A stretch of 64,000 bases of DNA from Photobacterium sp. GJ3 (GTDB taxonomy: Bacteria; Pseudomonadota; Gammaproteobacteria; Enterobacterales; Vibrionaceae). The position numbers and the translations under genes were made by a program. Numbering within the stretch: position 1 is the first letter of the stretch; every line of letters begins with the position of its first letter. The notes under the pieces are model-generated. The model was not told the origin of the DNA and did not search any database. It saw only the letters and a program-made list of their open reading frames with translations. The stretch covers positions 1,178,001-1,242,000 of the forward strand of contig NZ_CP073579.1 of the NCBI RefSeq assembly GCF_018199995.1, in the 5' to 3' direction. Shown one piece after another: positions 54,463-63,322 of this stretch.

Positions 54463-55768
54463 GACAGAAAATATCCTGCTCTTCGGCGCAGGTCCGGCAG
54501 CCATGCAACTGGCCGTTTGTCTGAAACAATCCAATCACATCATACTGGGGATCACCAATCGTGCTTCTGAAAACTGGTTGCGATGGCAACGCGCCTACGC
54601 TGAACGCGGCCAGATCCAGTGCGACGTTGCAAAACCGGCACTGTCCGCACTGGCCGGACAGGCCAGACTTGACCGGATTGAGCCCAATCCCGCATCTGTT
54701 TGCCCCATCTGGCACACGCTGATTCTGGCCGTACCGTCCGATGCCTATCTGGCTGCCTTACAGCAGTTGCCCGAAACCGTATTGAGACAGTTGAAGCGTA
54801 TCCTTCTGCTCTCTCCGGCCTTCGGTTCACAGCAAATCCTCTGCAACTGGCGTCAGTCGAAAGGCCTGTCATTGCATGTTCTAGGCTGCTCAACCTACTT
54901 CGCGGCCACAAAATGCCAGCACAGTGAAACCGGCCATCTCATCCCCACTCAAGTTCTGACCAAAGCCAGAAAGCGGAAGATCTATTTGTCATCTTCCCTT
55001 CACGACGATCCGGCTTTAGCCATCTGGCAAACGCGACTGGAAAACATCGGCGTGTCTGCCGAACCTTTGTCAGACGGCTTCAGTGTCGAAGCCAGAAATA
55101 TCACGTCCTATGTTCATCCGGCATTATTTATCAATGACTTTTCACTCAATGCCATTCTGCAGGCCCCCAAAATCCCGGTGTTTCTGTATAAACTGTTCCC
55201 GGAAGGACCCATTACTCCGGAAATCATCCGTCGCTATGTCGCTTTATGGCGAGATATCTCAGCCATTGTCAGCTATTTCGGCGGAAAACCGATCAACTTG
55301 CTGCAATTTTTGAATGACGACAATTATCCGGTTCGTCCTGAAACCATTGCCCGGCAAAAAATCGAACAATTCTGCACACTCAGCCCAACAGAACAGGAAT
55401 ATCTGATTTACGTACGTTACAGCGCGATTCTCATTGACCCTTTTTCCGTCCCGGATCAACACGGCCGTTATTTTGAATTTTCAGCAGTGCCCTACCCTAA
55501 GGCTCAGTTGAAGCAGGGACAATGGCATCTGCCCCGCATTCCCGGCGAAGATATTCAGGCGCTGTACCGGCTGAATGAAATTGCCCAACGCACCGGTATT
55601 GACGTGCCCGCCATCCGGGAACTTATCGGCCTGTTTGAACACTGGCTCAGTAATAACGATGCCGTTTCCATCCGCCCAGAACAATACATTCAAGCCGCCA
55701 TTCAGGAAATTGACGGTCTGTTTTCCTCTCAATTCTTTACCGCCCCGGAGCTTACCCATGATGCATAA
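54452..55768 (+). CDS. cntM: Opine dehydrogenase (CntM/staphylopine dehydrogenase-like)
   Basis: 438 residues, the usual CntM length. NADPH-binding loop ILLFGAGPAAMQLAV at the N-terminus; the central YFAATKCQHSETGHLIPTQVLTKARKRK and SVEARNITSYVHPALFINDF regions (with the conserved catalytic-type His) follow the staphylopine/pseudopaline dehydrogenases. It reductively condenses the CntL product with a 2-oxo acid (pyruvate or 2-oxoglutarate) to finish the metallophore. It overlaps the CntL gene by 11 bp and the exporter by 11 bp. Confidence 0.88.
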   Translation: MATETENILLFGAGPAAMQLAVCLKQSNHIILGITNRASENWLRWQRAYAERGQIQCDVAKPALSALAGQARLDRIEPNPASVCPIWHTLILAVPSDAYLAALQQLPETVLRQLKRILLLSPAFGSQQILCNWRQSKGLSLHVLGCSTYFAATKCQHSETGHLIPTQVLTKARKRKIYLSSSLHDDPALAIWQTRLENIGVSAEPLSDGFSVEARNITSYVHPALFINDFSLNAILQAPKIPVFLYKLFPEGPITPEIIRRYVALWRDISAIVSYFGGKPINLLQFLNDDNYPVRPETIARQKIEQFCTLSPTEQEYLIYVRYSAILIDPFSVPDQHGRYFEFSAVPYPKAQLKQGQWHLPRIPGEDIQALYRLNEIAQRTGIDVPAIRELIGLFEHWLSNNDAVSIRPEQYIQAAIQEIDGLFSSQFFTAPELTHDA

Positions 55769-56669
55769 CGGCGTATTGCTGGCCATTTTTTCTGCGTTCA
55801 TTTTCAGTGTCATGAATGCCCTGATCAAAGCAGCCAGCGAGACCATCCCCACGTCTGAAATTGTTTTTTTCCGCAGTCTCATCGGCACCGTGCTGATTCT
55901 GATGCTCATGCGTCAGGCCCGCGTGCGTTTTTCGACCACAGGAGTTCCCTTACTGGTGTTGCGTGGAATCTTTGGCGCCTTATACCTGCTGGCCTTTGTG
56001 TACACCATCGCCAATATCCCCATTGCAGATGCCATTATTCTGGCTTACCTGTCGCCGTTTTTTGTCATTCTGTTCTCTCACTTTGTGCTCAAAGAATCAC
56101 TGCCGCGAGGGGCAGCGATATGGCTCGCCGTTGTGCTGCTTGGTGCTGCGATGATTATTAACCCGCTGAAATATGAGTCGTTTAATCTGTATGCGATTGC
56201 CGGGATCGCCAGTGCCGCTTTTGCTGCCTGCGCATCGATCACCATTAAAAAACTGAGCAAACGTCATCATACCTATGAGATCGTCTTTTATTTCCTGTTC
56301 ATCGCAACCCTGATCTCTGCCTACCTGATGCAAGGTAGCTTCGTGATGCCACAAGGCATTGCCTGGCTGTATCTGTTCGCAATTGGTGCTGTTTCTTTGC
56401 TCGGACAAATCTTCCTGACGAAAGCATTCACCCATGAAAATGCAGCGGTGGTTGCCGTCACCCGCTACATCGGGATCGTGTTCAACATCTTGTGGGGCGT
56501 GTTGTTCTGGCAGGAGATTCCGGAGGCACTCACCCTGATGGGTGGCGTCATGATTGTGGTTGCATCCATGGCACTTGGTCGCAAAAACAAATCTGCTTCA
56601 CGGAGCGATTCCGACACCCCATCCGGAAAAGCACCAGAAACAGCGCAGGAAAGTACATCAGCCAGATAA
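55758..56669 (+). CDS. EamA/DMT-family exporter (CntI-like)
   Basis: 303 residues from ATG 55758 (GGAG ahead), rather than the long N-terminal extension of the open frame. Ten hydrophobic helices in two EamA repeats: GVLLAIFSAFIFSVMNALIK, FFRSLIGTVLILMLM, YLSPFFVILFSHFVLKE, and in the second half AIGAVSLLGQIFLTKAF and YIGIVFNILWGVLFWQE. It most likely exports the finished apo-metallophore to the periplasm, as CntI does in Pseudomonas. Last gene of the operon; a hairpin follows. Confidence 0.88.
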   Translation: MMHNGVLLAIFSAFIFSVMNALIKAASETIPTSEIVFFRSLIGTVLILMLMRQARVRFSTTGVPLLVLRGIFGALYLLAFVYTIANIPIADAIILAYLSPFFVILFSHFVLKESLPRGAAIWLAVVLLGAAMIINPLKYESFNLYAIAGIASAAFAACASITIKKLSKRHHTYEIVFYFLFIATLISAYLMQGSFVMPQGIAWLYLFAIGAVSLLGQIFLTKAFTHENAAVVAVTRYIGIVFNILWGVLFWQEIPEALTLMGGVMIVVASMALGRKNKSASRSDSDTPSGKAPETAQESTSAR

Positions 56670-56672
56670 AAC

Positions 56673-56702
56673 AACCCCGGGTTGTTCTCACAGCCCGGGG
56701 TT
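56673..56702. terminator. Hairpin after the opine metallophore operon
   Basis: AACCCCGGG pairs perfectly with CCCGGGGTT around a 12-base loop, beginning 4 bp after the exporter stop and between convergent genes. T-run weak. Confidence 0.65.
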
Positions 56703-56735
56703 ATCTGATGCTGCAACTCAAGTGTTCATGTCGAC

Positions 56736-57167
56736 TTAAGGTGCATACTGAGCAAAGACTTCTTCTTCGGTCAGGTTTTGGGTCTCATTGCTGAATGCGT
56801 AGTAAGCTGGTTTCTTATCAATAAAAATCTGCTGAGTCAATTCCAGCTGCTGTTCCTGATCCAAAAACCCTGCCGGAACAATGTATTGCCCGGTCGGTTT
56901 CAGATGGTAGAACAAGTGTGTCCCGCAGTTTTTACAAAAGCCACGTTCGCCCCAGTCAGACGATGAATAGCGGGCAATGAATTCTTCGCCGCTAAACGTC
57001 ACTTCCGTGCCTGCCGCGACAGCCAGATAAGGACCACCGCTCCATTTACGGCACATACCACAGTGACAGACTTCAGCATGTAAGGTGCCGCTGCTTGATT
57101 TCATTCCGACCTTTCCACACAAACAATGACCGCTGATCGACTGCAGCGGTTGTGATGGCTGTGACAT
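56736..57167 (-). CDS. GFA/CENP-V family zinc protein
   Basis: 143 residues. Cysteine pattern of the GFA family: CLCGKV at residue 15, CHCGMCRKWSGGPY at 34, FCKNCGTHLFYH at 78. The family includes S-(hydroxymethyl)glutathione synthase-like proteins, but the enzymatic role of most members is unproven. It is on the minus strand next to the end of the zinc-opine operon, and downstream of the second ABC-F gene, with about 100 bp between. Confidence 0.9.
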   Translation of the reverse strand: MSQPSQPLQSISGHCLCGKVGMKSSSGTLHAEVCHCGMCRKWSGGPYLAVAAGTEVTFSGEEFIARYSSSDWGERGFCKNCGTHLFYHLKPTGQYIVPAGFLDQEQQLELTQQIFIDKKPAYYAFSNETQNLTEEEVFAQYAP

Positions 57168-57266
57168 GATGCGCTCCTTATTGAAATGCCTCTATGAGCA
57201 TAGTGCGATTCAAATCTCACCTCAAATCACAGATTCAGGCCTGTGTCTGAAATCACTTTTCTCCCG

Positions 57267-58844
57267 TCAGGCATTGAGATTCCAATACTGATTCACACCA
57301 CAATCCAACACAAATTCAGGATCATGACTCACCAGAATGAAGCTGCCGCGATGCAGTCTCAGCGCCTGTGCCATCATGAGTTTTCCCTCCAAATCCAGAT
57401 GGTTATCAGGCTCATCCAGTAACAGAGTTCCAGCCTGATCCTGATGGCTCACCACCAGCATGGCCAGTCGCATGCGCTCCCCGCCACTCAGTGATCCCAT
57501 CTGCTGAGTCACGCGCTCACCACGAAAGCCAATACAGGCAGCCCGCGTTCGTAATTCGGCGACCGTGGATGACGGGCAAAGCCGATGCAAATTGTCCAGC
57601 ACCGTCTCGTTTGGTTCAAACAAAGAAAAGTGCTGATCCAGATAGCAAAGCGGGCTGTGCCGCAGGATTTCACCGGATTGGGCAGGCAGTACACCCAACA
57701 GAGTTTTCAGCAACGTCGATTTCCCGATCCCATTGTTTCCCTGCAAATGAATTTTATCGCCAAACCAGACACACCGGCTGATTGGATCAAATTGCCCGTG
57801 TTTCAGGCGAAGTTCCGTGAGCGTCAGCAGTCGGGCCTGTCGCTTTTCTGCATCTTCGGTTGTAAAACGCAACGGTTTTGCCGGATCCATCTTTGCCTTT
57901 AACGTCTGCAACTCTGTCTTCGCCCGCGCCATTTGCTGAGACTGCTGCTGCTTTCGCGCAGACCCTGCACTTTCTGCACTGTTTTTCTGATAATCCAGCA
58001 ACAACTTCGACTGGCTGCCATTGTGTCTGTCCCGCTGGCCGGCAGCCGCCCTTTTCTGAGCTTTTTCTTCATTGCGCCGGTGCTGACGTGCCAGACTGGC
58101 AACCTGCTGCTTTGCTCTGGCAACATCATGGGCTAATGCCTCTGCCTCCTGCTGCTTTTGCCTGCGGTAGTCCGAAAAATCACGCCCGTAGCACACCAGT
58201 CCTTGGTGACTCATCTCATAAATACAGTTGGCCAGCGACAGCAATTGCTGATCATGACTGATCAGCAAAATCCCGCCGCGAAATTGAGTAATCTGATGCA
58301 TGAGCCACCGCCTGCCTTCCGCATCCAGATGATTCGAGGGTTCATCCAGGATCAGTAAATCCGCTTCCTGCTGAAAACAGCGCCAAAGTCGTAAACGACT
58401 CAATTCACCGCCACTGAGTGACAGACAGCGCTGCCAAGGGTCGTCCGGTAATCCCAGCATCGCCAGTTGATGCGACAATTGTTCCGGCAGCTCCCATTGA
58501 TCGTTCACCGCTTCAAAATCGGCCGGATCACAACTCCCCGCTTCAATGCGAGCCATTGCATTCAAACAGGCGGTAACGCCCAATGCATCTGCCACGGTAC
58601 CGAGCGACTGACGTTCCTGAAAATCCGCCATCTGGGGCAGAAAACCTACCCGGCCCGCTGCCACGACGGTTCCTTCATCGGGTTGCCGCTCCCCGCTCAG
58701 TACAGTAGCCAGTACAGATTTACCGCTGCCGTTGCGGCCAACCACAGCCGTGACTTCACGATGCAGCGCCAGATGAAGCCCAGAAAATAGCGTGTCTCCC
58801 TGCGGGAGAAAAATTGAAATTGCGTGTGCTTGCAATAATGTCAT
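57267..58844 (-). CDS. ABC-F family ATPase, second copy
   Basis: 525 residues from ATG 58844, which has GGAGG 6-7 bases ahead; the longer open frame to 58946 lacks support. Domain 1: VVGRNGSGKSVLA (Walker A), LSGGELSRLRLW, LLILDEPSNHLDAEG. The basic linker at about 200-300 (RHRRNEEKAQKRAAAGQRDR) is typical for ribosome contact. Domain 2: QGNNGIGKSTLL, LSGGERMRLAML, LLLDEPDNHLDLEG. No membrane segments. Its sequence differs clearly from the copy at 28.5 kb. A large inverted repeat in the 5' leader suggests regulated expression. Confidence 0.9.
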   Translation of the reverse strand: MTLLQAHAISIFLPQGDTLFSGLHLALHREVTAVVGRNGSGKSVLATVLSGERQPDEGTVVAAGRVGFLPQMADFQERQSLGTVADALGVTACLNAMARIEAGSCDPADFEAVNDQWELPEQLSHQLAMLGLPDDPWQRCLSLSGGELSRLRLWRCFQQEADLLILDEPSNHLDAEGRRWLMHQITQFRGGILLISHDQQLLSLANCIYEMSHQGLVCYGRDFSDYRRQKQQEAEALAHDVARAKQQVASLARQHRRNEEKAQKRAAAGQRDRHNGSQSKLLLDYQKNSAESAGSARKQQQSQQMARAKTELQTLKAKMDPAKPLRFTTEDAEKRQARLLTLTELRLKHGQFDPISRCVWFGDKIHLQGNNGIGKSTLLKTLLGVLPAQSGEILRHSPLCYLDQHFSLFEPNETVLDNLHRLCPSSTVAELRTRAACIGFRGERVTQQMGSLSGGERMRLAMLVVSHQDQAGTLLLDEPDNHLDLEGKLMMAQALRLHRGSFILVSHDPEFVLDCGVNQYWNLNA

Positions 58845-58986
58845 TGCGACCTCCGGTGCAAGTGCAGGGAAAGTCGTAACCGTCGAAAAAATGCAGATGT
58901 CTGAACGAAAGCCAGGAAAAACAAGCAATGCAGCGATACAAACCACGGCTTGACGACAGCCGGAAGACTGAACAGACGAAGACGGT

Positions 58987-59062
58987 GAACGCCCACTAAC
59001 CCTGCGGATCCAAAAGAAAAATGTTTAAGGATGTCAGGGGTTAGTGATTCATGTTGGCGTTC
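58987..59062 (-). promoter_or_regulatory. Large two-part inverted repeat in the leader of the second ABC-F gene
   Basis: Read on the minus strand: GAACGCC (59062-59056), then ATG-AAT-CAC-TAA, whose CAC-TAA lies in CACTAACCC (59046-59038), pairs with GGGTTAGTG (59002-58994) and GGCGTTC (58993-58987). The stems are 7 and 9 perfect bp with a 9-base bulge and a 35-base loop. A three-codon ORF (Met-Asn-His-stop) with GGAG 11 bases upstream sits in the bulge and stem. About 140 bp before the gene start. Confidence 0.55.
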
Positions 59063-59216
59063 GCTCCAAAAGAAAGGATGGCGGGATTAAATCATCCCGG
59101 CCCGAGATTCGCAAGACTTCGGCCTTGCGCATGTTCACAAATTGAGCCACTCAAAATGCAACATGTTGCAATATCATCAGCAGGATACCTGAACTCCGCG
59201 CAGAGGAAACGGGTGG

Positions 59217-60002
59217 TCAGCCATCCACCAACACAACCTCAATCCCCGCTTTTTTCAAGCCGTCCAGATAACGTTCGGGAATTGCTTTGTCGGTGATCAC
59301 TTTATGCACCTTGCCTGGTTCAAGAATCTTATGCAGGCTGATCCGGCCAAATTTACTGGCATCGGTCACCACAATGATTTCATCAGCCACTTCACACATG
59401 CGTCGATTCAGACGGGCTTCATTTTCATTGTGCGTGGTAATGCCTTTGCTCAGATCAAAGCCATCCACCGCCAGAAACAGCTTATTGAAATGATAATTTT
59501 CCAGCGCCTGCTCTGCCTGTGTCCCATAAAAGGACATGGATTTTCGCCGTAAATGTCCGCCAAGCACAATGACTTCAACGCCTTCTGCAGCAACTAAAGT
59601 ATTCGCGACATTCAAACCATTGGTCAGCGCAATCACGTTCTCATGGTCAACCAAATGGGCCGCAATCGCATGTGTGGTGGTGCCGGAATCCAGAATAATC
59701 GTATCGCCATCCTGCACCAGGCTCGCCGCGGCCTGGCCAATGAGATCTTTGATGCTGCGGTTCAGCTGACTTTTATCTTCGATTGAATGCTCAGGTAACT
59801 GTGCGGCACTGTCCTGGCTGTCTTTCAGGAAAGCACCGCCATACGAGCGGGTGGCCATTCCCTGCTTTTCCAGAAAAGCCAGATCATTGCGTATGGTTAC
59901 TGTAGAAACCTGAAACAGCGCTGCCAACTCCGCGACTTGCACACTGCCTTGCTTTCTCAGCATCCCTAAAGTCTGTTCACGCCTTTCGCTTGTACTTTTC
60001 AT
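59217..60002 (-). CDS. agaR: DeoR-family repressor, AgaR-like
   Basis: 261 residues from ATG 60002 (AGAGAAGA upstream; a GTG at 60023 is an alternative). N-terminal DeoR helix-turn-helix [20 protein letters not shown] and [17 protein letters not shown], then a sugar-phosphate-sensing domain with [24 protein letters not shown] and TDASKFGR. Divergent from an amino-sugar PTS/catabolic operon, as agaR is in enteric bacteria, and AgaR-like TTTC-rich sites occur in the gap. Confidence 0.88.
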   Translation of the reverse strand: MKSTSERREQTLGMLRKQGSVQVAELAALFQVSTVTIRNDLAFLEKQGMATRSYGGAFLKDSQDSAAQLPEHSIEDKSQLNRSIKDLIGQAAASLVQDGDTIILDSGTTTHAIAAHLVDHENVIALTNGLNVANTLVAAEGVEVIVLGGHLRRKSMSFYGTQAEQALENYHFNKLFLAVDGFDLSKGITTHNENEARLNRRMCEVADEIIVVTDASKFGRISLHKILEPGKVHKVITDKAIPERYLDGLKKAGIEVVLVDG

Positions 60003-60076
60003 TGAATGTTCTTCTCTACTCACTGACGCATGCTGCTCAGTATACGGTTTTCATCGCTCAATAGAAAGCTCACACC

Positions 60077-60098
60077 TTTTGTTTTCTTTCGTTTCATC
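60077..60098. promoter_or_regulatory. AgaR-type operator, site 1
   Basis: The stretch from 60077 to 60098 has repeated TTTC blocks (TTTTCTTTCGTTTC), close to the known AgaR pattern of tandem TTTC/TTTY elements. It lies 75 bp from the agaR start. Confidence 0.5.
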
Positions 60099-60198
60099 GC
60101 GAACGAATTCAGAAGAAACCCAAATAACAAAGGCTACTTCTGGTTTTCCGCCAGCAAAGAGCGCCTCAAAAAGATTTCAATTCCTTTCCATTGAGGTA

Positions 60199-60219
60199 AT
60201 CTCACAATTTGAGTGAGAT
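60199..60219. promoter_or_regulatory. Palindromic site in the agaR-kbaZ gap
   Basis: ATCTCAC-AATTTGA-GTGAGAT, a perfect 7-bp inverted repeat 117 bp before the kbaZ start. Spacing recalls an activator site, but it does not match the CRP consensus well. Confidence 0.4.
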
Positions 60220-60275
60220 CATAATTTCATTCTATTTTTATTTCCTTTCGATTATTTTCTGCGTAGTCTGCCAAT

Positions 60276-60297
60276 GAAACGAACCGAAAGAAACTTC
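60276..60297. promoter_or_regulatory. AgaR-type operator, site 2
   Basis: GAAACGAACCGAAAGAAAC (complement TTTC-TTTC-GGTTC-GTTTC) repeats the site 1 pattern on the other strand, 38 bp before the kbaZ start, where binding would block that promoter. Confidence 0.5.
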
Positions 60298-60335
60298 AAT
60301 TCACGAATTACCTCTTCAACACGATGGAGCGATCA

Positions 60336-61628
60336 ATGGACATTTTGCTGGATCGAATCAAACGTCACAAACAAGGCGAAGCGGTCGGAATTTATTCAGT
60401 CTGCTCTGCACATCCCCTTGTGATCGAAGCAGCAATCCGCCAAGCGCAACACGACCAGTCGATCTTGCTGATTGAAGCCACCTCAAATCAGGTTGATCAA
60501 CTGGGTGGCTACACCGGCATGACACCGCAAGACTTCACACAATTTGTGTACGACATTGCCCAGCGTCTTGATTTTCCACTCAGTCAATTCATTCTCGGTG
60601 GGGACCATTTAGGCCCCAACCGCTGGCAACATGAAGATGCTGATCGCGCGATGCAAAAAGCTGAGGCACAAATTGCTGCTTATGTCGCAGCAGGTTTTAA
60701 AAAAATTCATCTCGATTGCAGTATGTCCTGCCTTGGCGATCCTGTCCCGCTCGACGATGAAACCGTCGCAACAAGAGCTGCAAGATTGGCTGTGATTGCA
60801 GAGCAAACCTGCCTTGATACATTCGGCGTCAGCGATCTGGTCTATGTGATTGGCACGGAAGTGCCGATACCGGGCGGTGCTCACGAAGCACTCAGTGAGC
60901 TGCAAATCACCACGCCTGCAGCCGCAAAAGAGACGATTCTTGCCCACAGGCATGCATTTGAGGCCGTTGGGTTGTCTCAGATTCAGTCCCGGGTGATTGG
61001 GCTGGTCGTTCAGCCTGGTGTCGAGTTCGATCATGACGGCGTGATGGACTACCAGCCAGAAAAAGCCGCCGCCCTCAGCCAGTTTGTCGAACAATACGAG
61101 CACCTGATATTTGAAGCCCACTCCACCGATTACCAGACAGAACAAGCCTACAAGCAACTCGTGCGGGATCACTTCGCGATTTTAAAAGTCGGCCCCGCCC
61201 TGACGTTTGCCCTGAGGGAAGCCTTATTTGCACTGGCATGTATTGAAGAAGAACTGATTGCGGCCCGTTCCTGTTCCGGTTTACGTCAGGTGATTGAACA
61301 AGCGATGCATGAACACCCGGAATACTGGCAGAGCCATTATCAGGGCGATCCTGCCCTTCAGCGCCTGGCACGCAGTTTCAGTTATTCCGATCGCATCCGC
61401 TATTACTGGCCCGATGAAAAAGTCGGGGAATGTCTGGACCGACTCCTCACAAATCTGAATGAAACCCCACTACCGCTCCCCCTTCTGAGTCAGTATTTTC
61501 CGGTTCAATACCAGCGGATCCGTGAAGGACTTCTGAAAAATCAGGCCAGAGCACTCATTCTCGACAAGATTATGCAGGTCACCGCGGTCTATTCAGCGGC
61601 CTGTTTCCCGAACACCCAAACTGCTTAA
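60336..61628 (+). CDS. kbaZ: Tagatose-1,6-bisphosphate aldolase accessory subunit (KbaZ/AgaZ/GatZ)
   Basis: 430 residues. ATG 60336 is chosen because GGAG lies 7 bases ahead, and it gives the family-like [20 protein letters not shown] start. Family features: [73 protein letters not shown], and [22 protein letters not shown]. It stabilises the catalytic KbaY/GatY aldolase, which is not in the window. First gene of the amino-sugar operon. In GalNAc/galactosamine breakdown it acts after AgaS and tagatose-6-phosphate kinase. Confidence 0.92.
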   Translation: MDILLDRIKRHKQGEAVGIYSVCSAHPLVIEAAIRQAQHDQSILLIEATSNQVDQLGGYTGMTPQDFTQFVYDIAQRLDFPLSQFILGGDHLGPNRWQHEDADRAMQKAEAQIAAYVAAGFKKIHLDCSMSCLGDPVPLDDETVATRAARLAVIAEQTCLDTFGVSDLVYVIGTEVPIPGGAHEALSELQITTPAAAKETILAHRHAFEAVGLSQIQSRVIGLVVQPGVEFDHDGVMDYQPEKAAALSQFVEQYEHLIFEAHSTDYQTEQAYKQLVRDHFAILKVGPALTFALREALFALACIEEELIAARSCSGLRQVIEQAMHEHPEYWQSHYQGDPALQRLARSFSYSDRIRYYWPDEKVGECLDRLLTNLNETPLPLPLLSQYFPVQYQRIREGLLKNQARALILDKIMQVTAVYSAACFPNTQTA

Positions 61629-61641
61629 AGAGAAGATAACG

Positions 61642-62799
61642 ATGTTTTTAGGTCATTCAATCCAAGCATTGCAAACCGCAGGTGGTGAGGCCACGGCGCG
61701 TGAAATCAGCCAGCAGCCTCAGAGCTGGCAATCTGCGCTGGCCGCTGTCCGGGAGCAATTGCCACACATCACAACATTTCTGAGCCCATTGCTGAATCAA
61801 CCTGATTTACGGATCGTGATGACAGGCGCGGGCACCTCCGCCTTTGCCGGACGGGCATTAGCCCCCTATTTATCCGGTCGCACCCGGCGGCGTTTTGAAG
61901 CCATTGCAACCACAGATATTGTGACAGATCCGCAGGAATACTTTGCAGAAACCTGTCCGACCTTACTGATCTCTTTCGCCCGCTCAGGTTGCAGTCCTGA
62001 AAGTGTCGCAGCCGTTGAACTGGCCAGCCAGTTGCTGCCCCATTGCTACCACCTGGTGATCACCTGCAATGCTCAGGGGGATTTGTACCAGCGCAGCCTG
62101 AACGATTCGCGGACGCTGGCATTATTGATGCCGGAAGAATCCAATGACCGCAGTTTTGCCATGACCAGCAGCCTGACGTGCATGATGCTGTCCTGTCTGG
62201 CGGTTTTCCAGCCGGACACCTTCAATCCGGAGCACTTTGCACCCGTCACCGAAACCTGTCGCCGCATCCTGAACGAACAGCACGCCGCCATCACCGCTGT
62301 CGCTGATGATCCCTGCCAGCGCGTGATTTATCTGGGCAGCGGCAGTTTGCAGGGCATCGCTCAGGAAGCGGCGCTGAAACTGCTTGAGCTGACCGCCGGA
62401 AAGCTGCTGGTCGGATTCGATACGCCTGTTGGCTTTCGTCACGGCCCGAAATCCGTGATTGATGACACCACGCTGGTGGTCATTTTTATCTCCAACGATC
62501 CTTACACGCGTCGTTATGATCTCGATTTGCTGACGGAATTGCGTCAGGACAATCAGGCCAGACGCGTGATTGCAATCGCCGATCGGCCAGATCCTGTGAT
62601 TGCACAGGGTGAACATTTCTACTTCCCTGAATCCCTGAATGCGGATGATGCCACGCTCAGCTTCCCCTACCTGCTGATGGCGCAAATCTATGCATTCAGT
62701 CGTTCAGTCAAGCTTGGCATCAGTCCCGACAATCCGTGTCCCAGCGGTGCAGTCAATCGGGTTGTACAGGGTGTCACGATTTATCCCTATCAAAACTAA
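61642..62799 (+). CDS. agaS: AgaS-type sugar isomerase/deaminase
   Basis: 385 residues with two SIS domains. TGAGTSAFAGRALAPYL at about residue 58, ISFARSGCSPESVAAVELA at about 115, YLGSGSLQGIAQEAALKLLELT at about 235 and GFRHGPKSVIDD at about 268. It converts galactosamine-6-phosphate to tagatose-6-phosphate with release of ammonia in the GalN/GalNAc pathway. It starts 13 bp after kbaZ with AGAGAAGA ahead. Placement with a mannose-family PTS is the standard aga layout. Confidence 0.9.
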   Translation: MFLGHSIQALQTAGGEATAREISQQPQSWQSALAAVREQLPHITTFLSPLLNQPDLRIVMTGAGTSAFAGRALAPYLSGRTRRRFEAIATTDIVTDPQEYFAETCPTLLISFARSGCSPESVAAVELASQLLPHCYHLVITCNAQGDLYQRSLNDSRTLALLMPEESNDRSFAMTSSLTCMMLSCLAVFQPDTFNPEHFAPVTETCRRILNEQHAAITAVADDPCQRVIYLGSGSLQGIAQEAALKLLELTAGKLLVGFDTPVGFRHGPKSVIDDTTLVVIFISNDPYTRRYDLDLLTELRQDNQARRVIAIADRPDPVIAQGEHFYFPESLNADDATLSFPYLLMAQIYAFSRSVKLGISPDNPCPSGAVNRVVQGVTIYPYQN

Positions 62800-62814
62800 A
62801 AGAGGAAAAGGAAC

Positions 62815-63288
62815 ATGCCAAACATTGTGTTGAGCCGCATTGACGAGCGACTGGTCCATGGCCAGGTTGGCGTGCAATGGGTGGGATTTGCCGGGGCAAA
62901 CCTGATTATCGTCGCCAATGACGAAGTCGCAGGAGATGCAATTCAGCAAAACCTGATGGAAATGGTGCTGGCAGACGGGATTGGGATCCGGTTCTGGACG
63001 CTGCAAAAAGTGATCGACACCATTCACAAAGCTGCCGATCGGCAAAAGCTCCTCATCGTTGCCAAAACCCCGGCTGACTTTGTCACCCTCATTCAAGGCG
63101 GGGTTCCGATCCACCAGCTCAATGTTGGCAACATGCATTTCGTCGAAGGCAAAAATCAAATCCATAAAACGGTCTCCGTTGACGAAACAGACATTGCTTC
63201 CTTCCAGACACTGAAACAACTCGGGGTGACATGCACTGTTCAGGGCGTCCCGACCGAACCTGCAACGGACATCTTTAAGCTGCTGTAA
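62815..63288 (+). CDS. Mannose-family PTS EIIB component (AgaV/AgaB-like)
   Basis: 157-residue cytosolic phosphocarrier. The phosphorylated histidine is in LSRIDERLVHGQVGVQW (His15). The core IIVANDEVAGD, LLIVAKTPADF and HQLNVGNMHF follow the EIIB mannose/sorbose family. It passes phosphate to the incoming sugar, here probably GalNAc or galactosamine, through the EIIC/EIID pair. The ribosome site AGAGGAAAAGGAA precedes the ATG. Confidence 0.92.
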   Translation: MPNIVLSRIDERLVHGQVGVQWVGFAGANLIIVANDEVAGDAIQQNLMEMVLADGIGIRFWTLQKVIDTIHKAADRQKLLIVAKTPADFVTLIQGGVPIHQLNVGNMHFVEGKNQIHKTVSVDETDIASFQTLKQLGVTCTVQGVPTEPATDIFKLL

Positions 63289-63322
63289 CCCGACATAATC
63301 CAATCATAAAAGGAACTGAAAG

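Noticed and set aside
56097-56435. 112-codon minus-strand ORF inside the EamA exporter gene
   Set aside because: Antisense shadow; the plus-strand frame has ten membrane helices and is coupled to the upstream gene.
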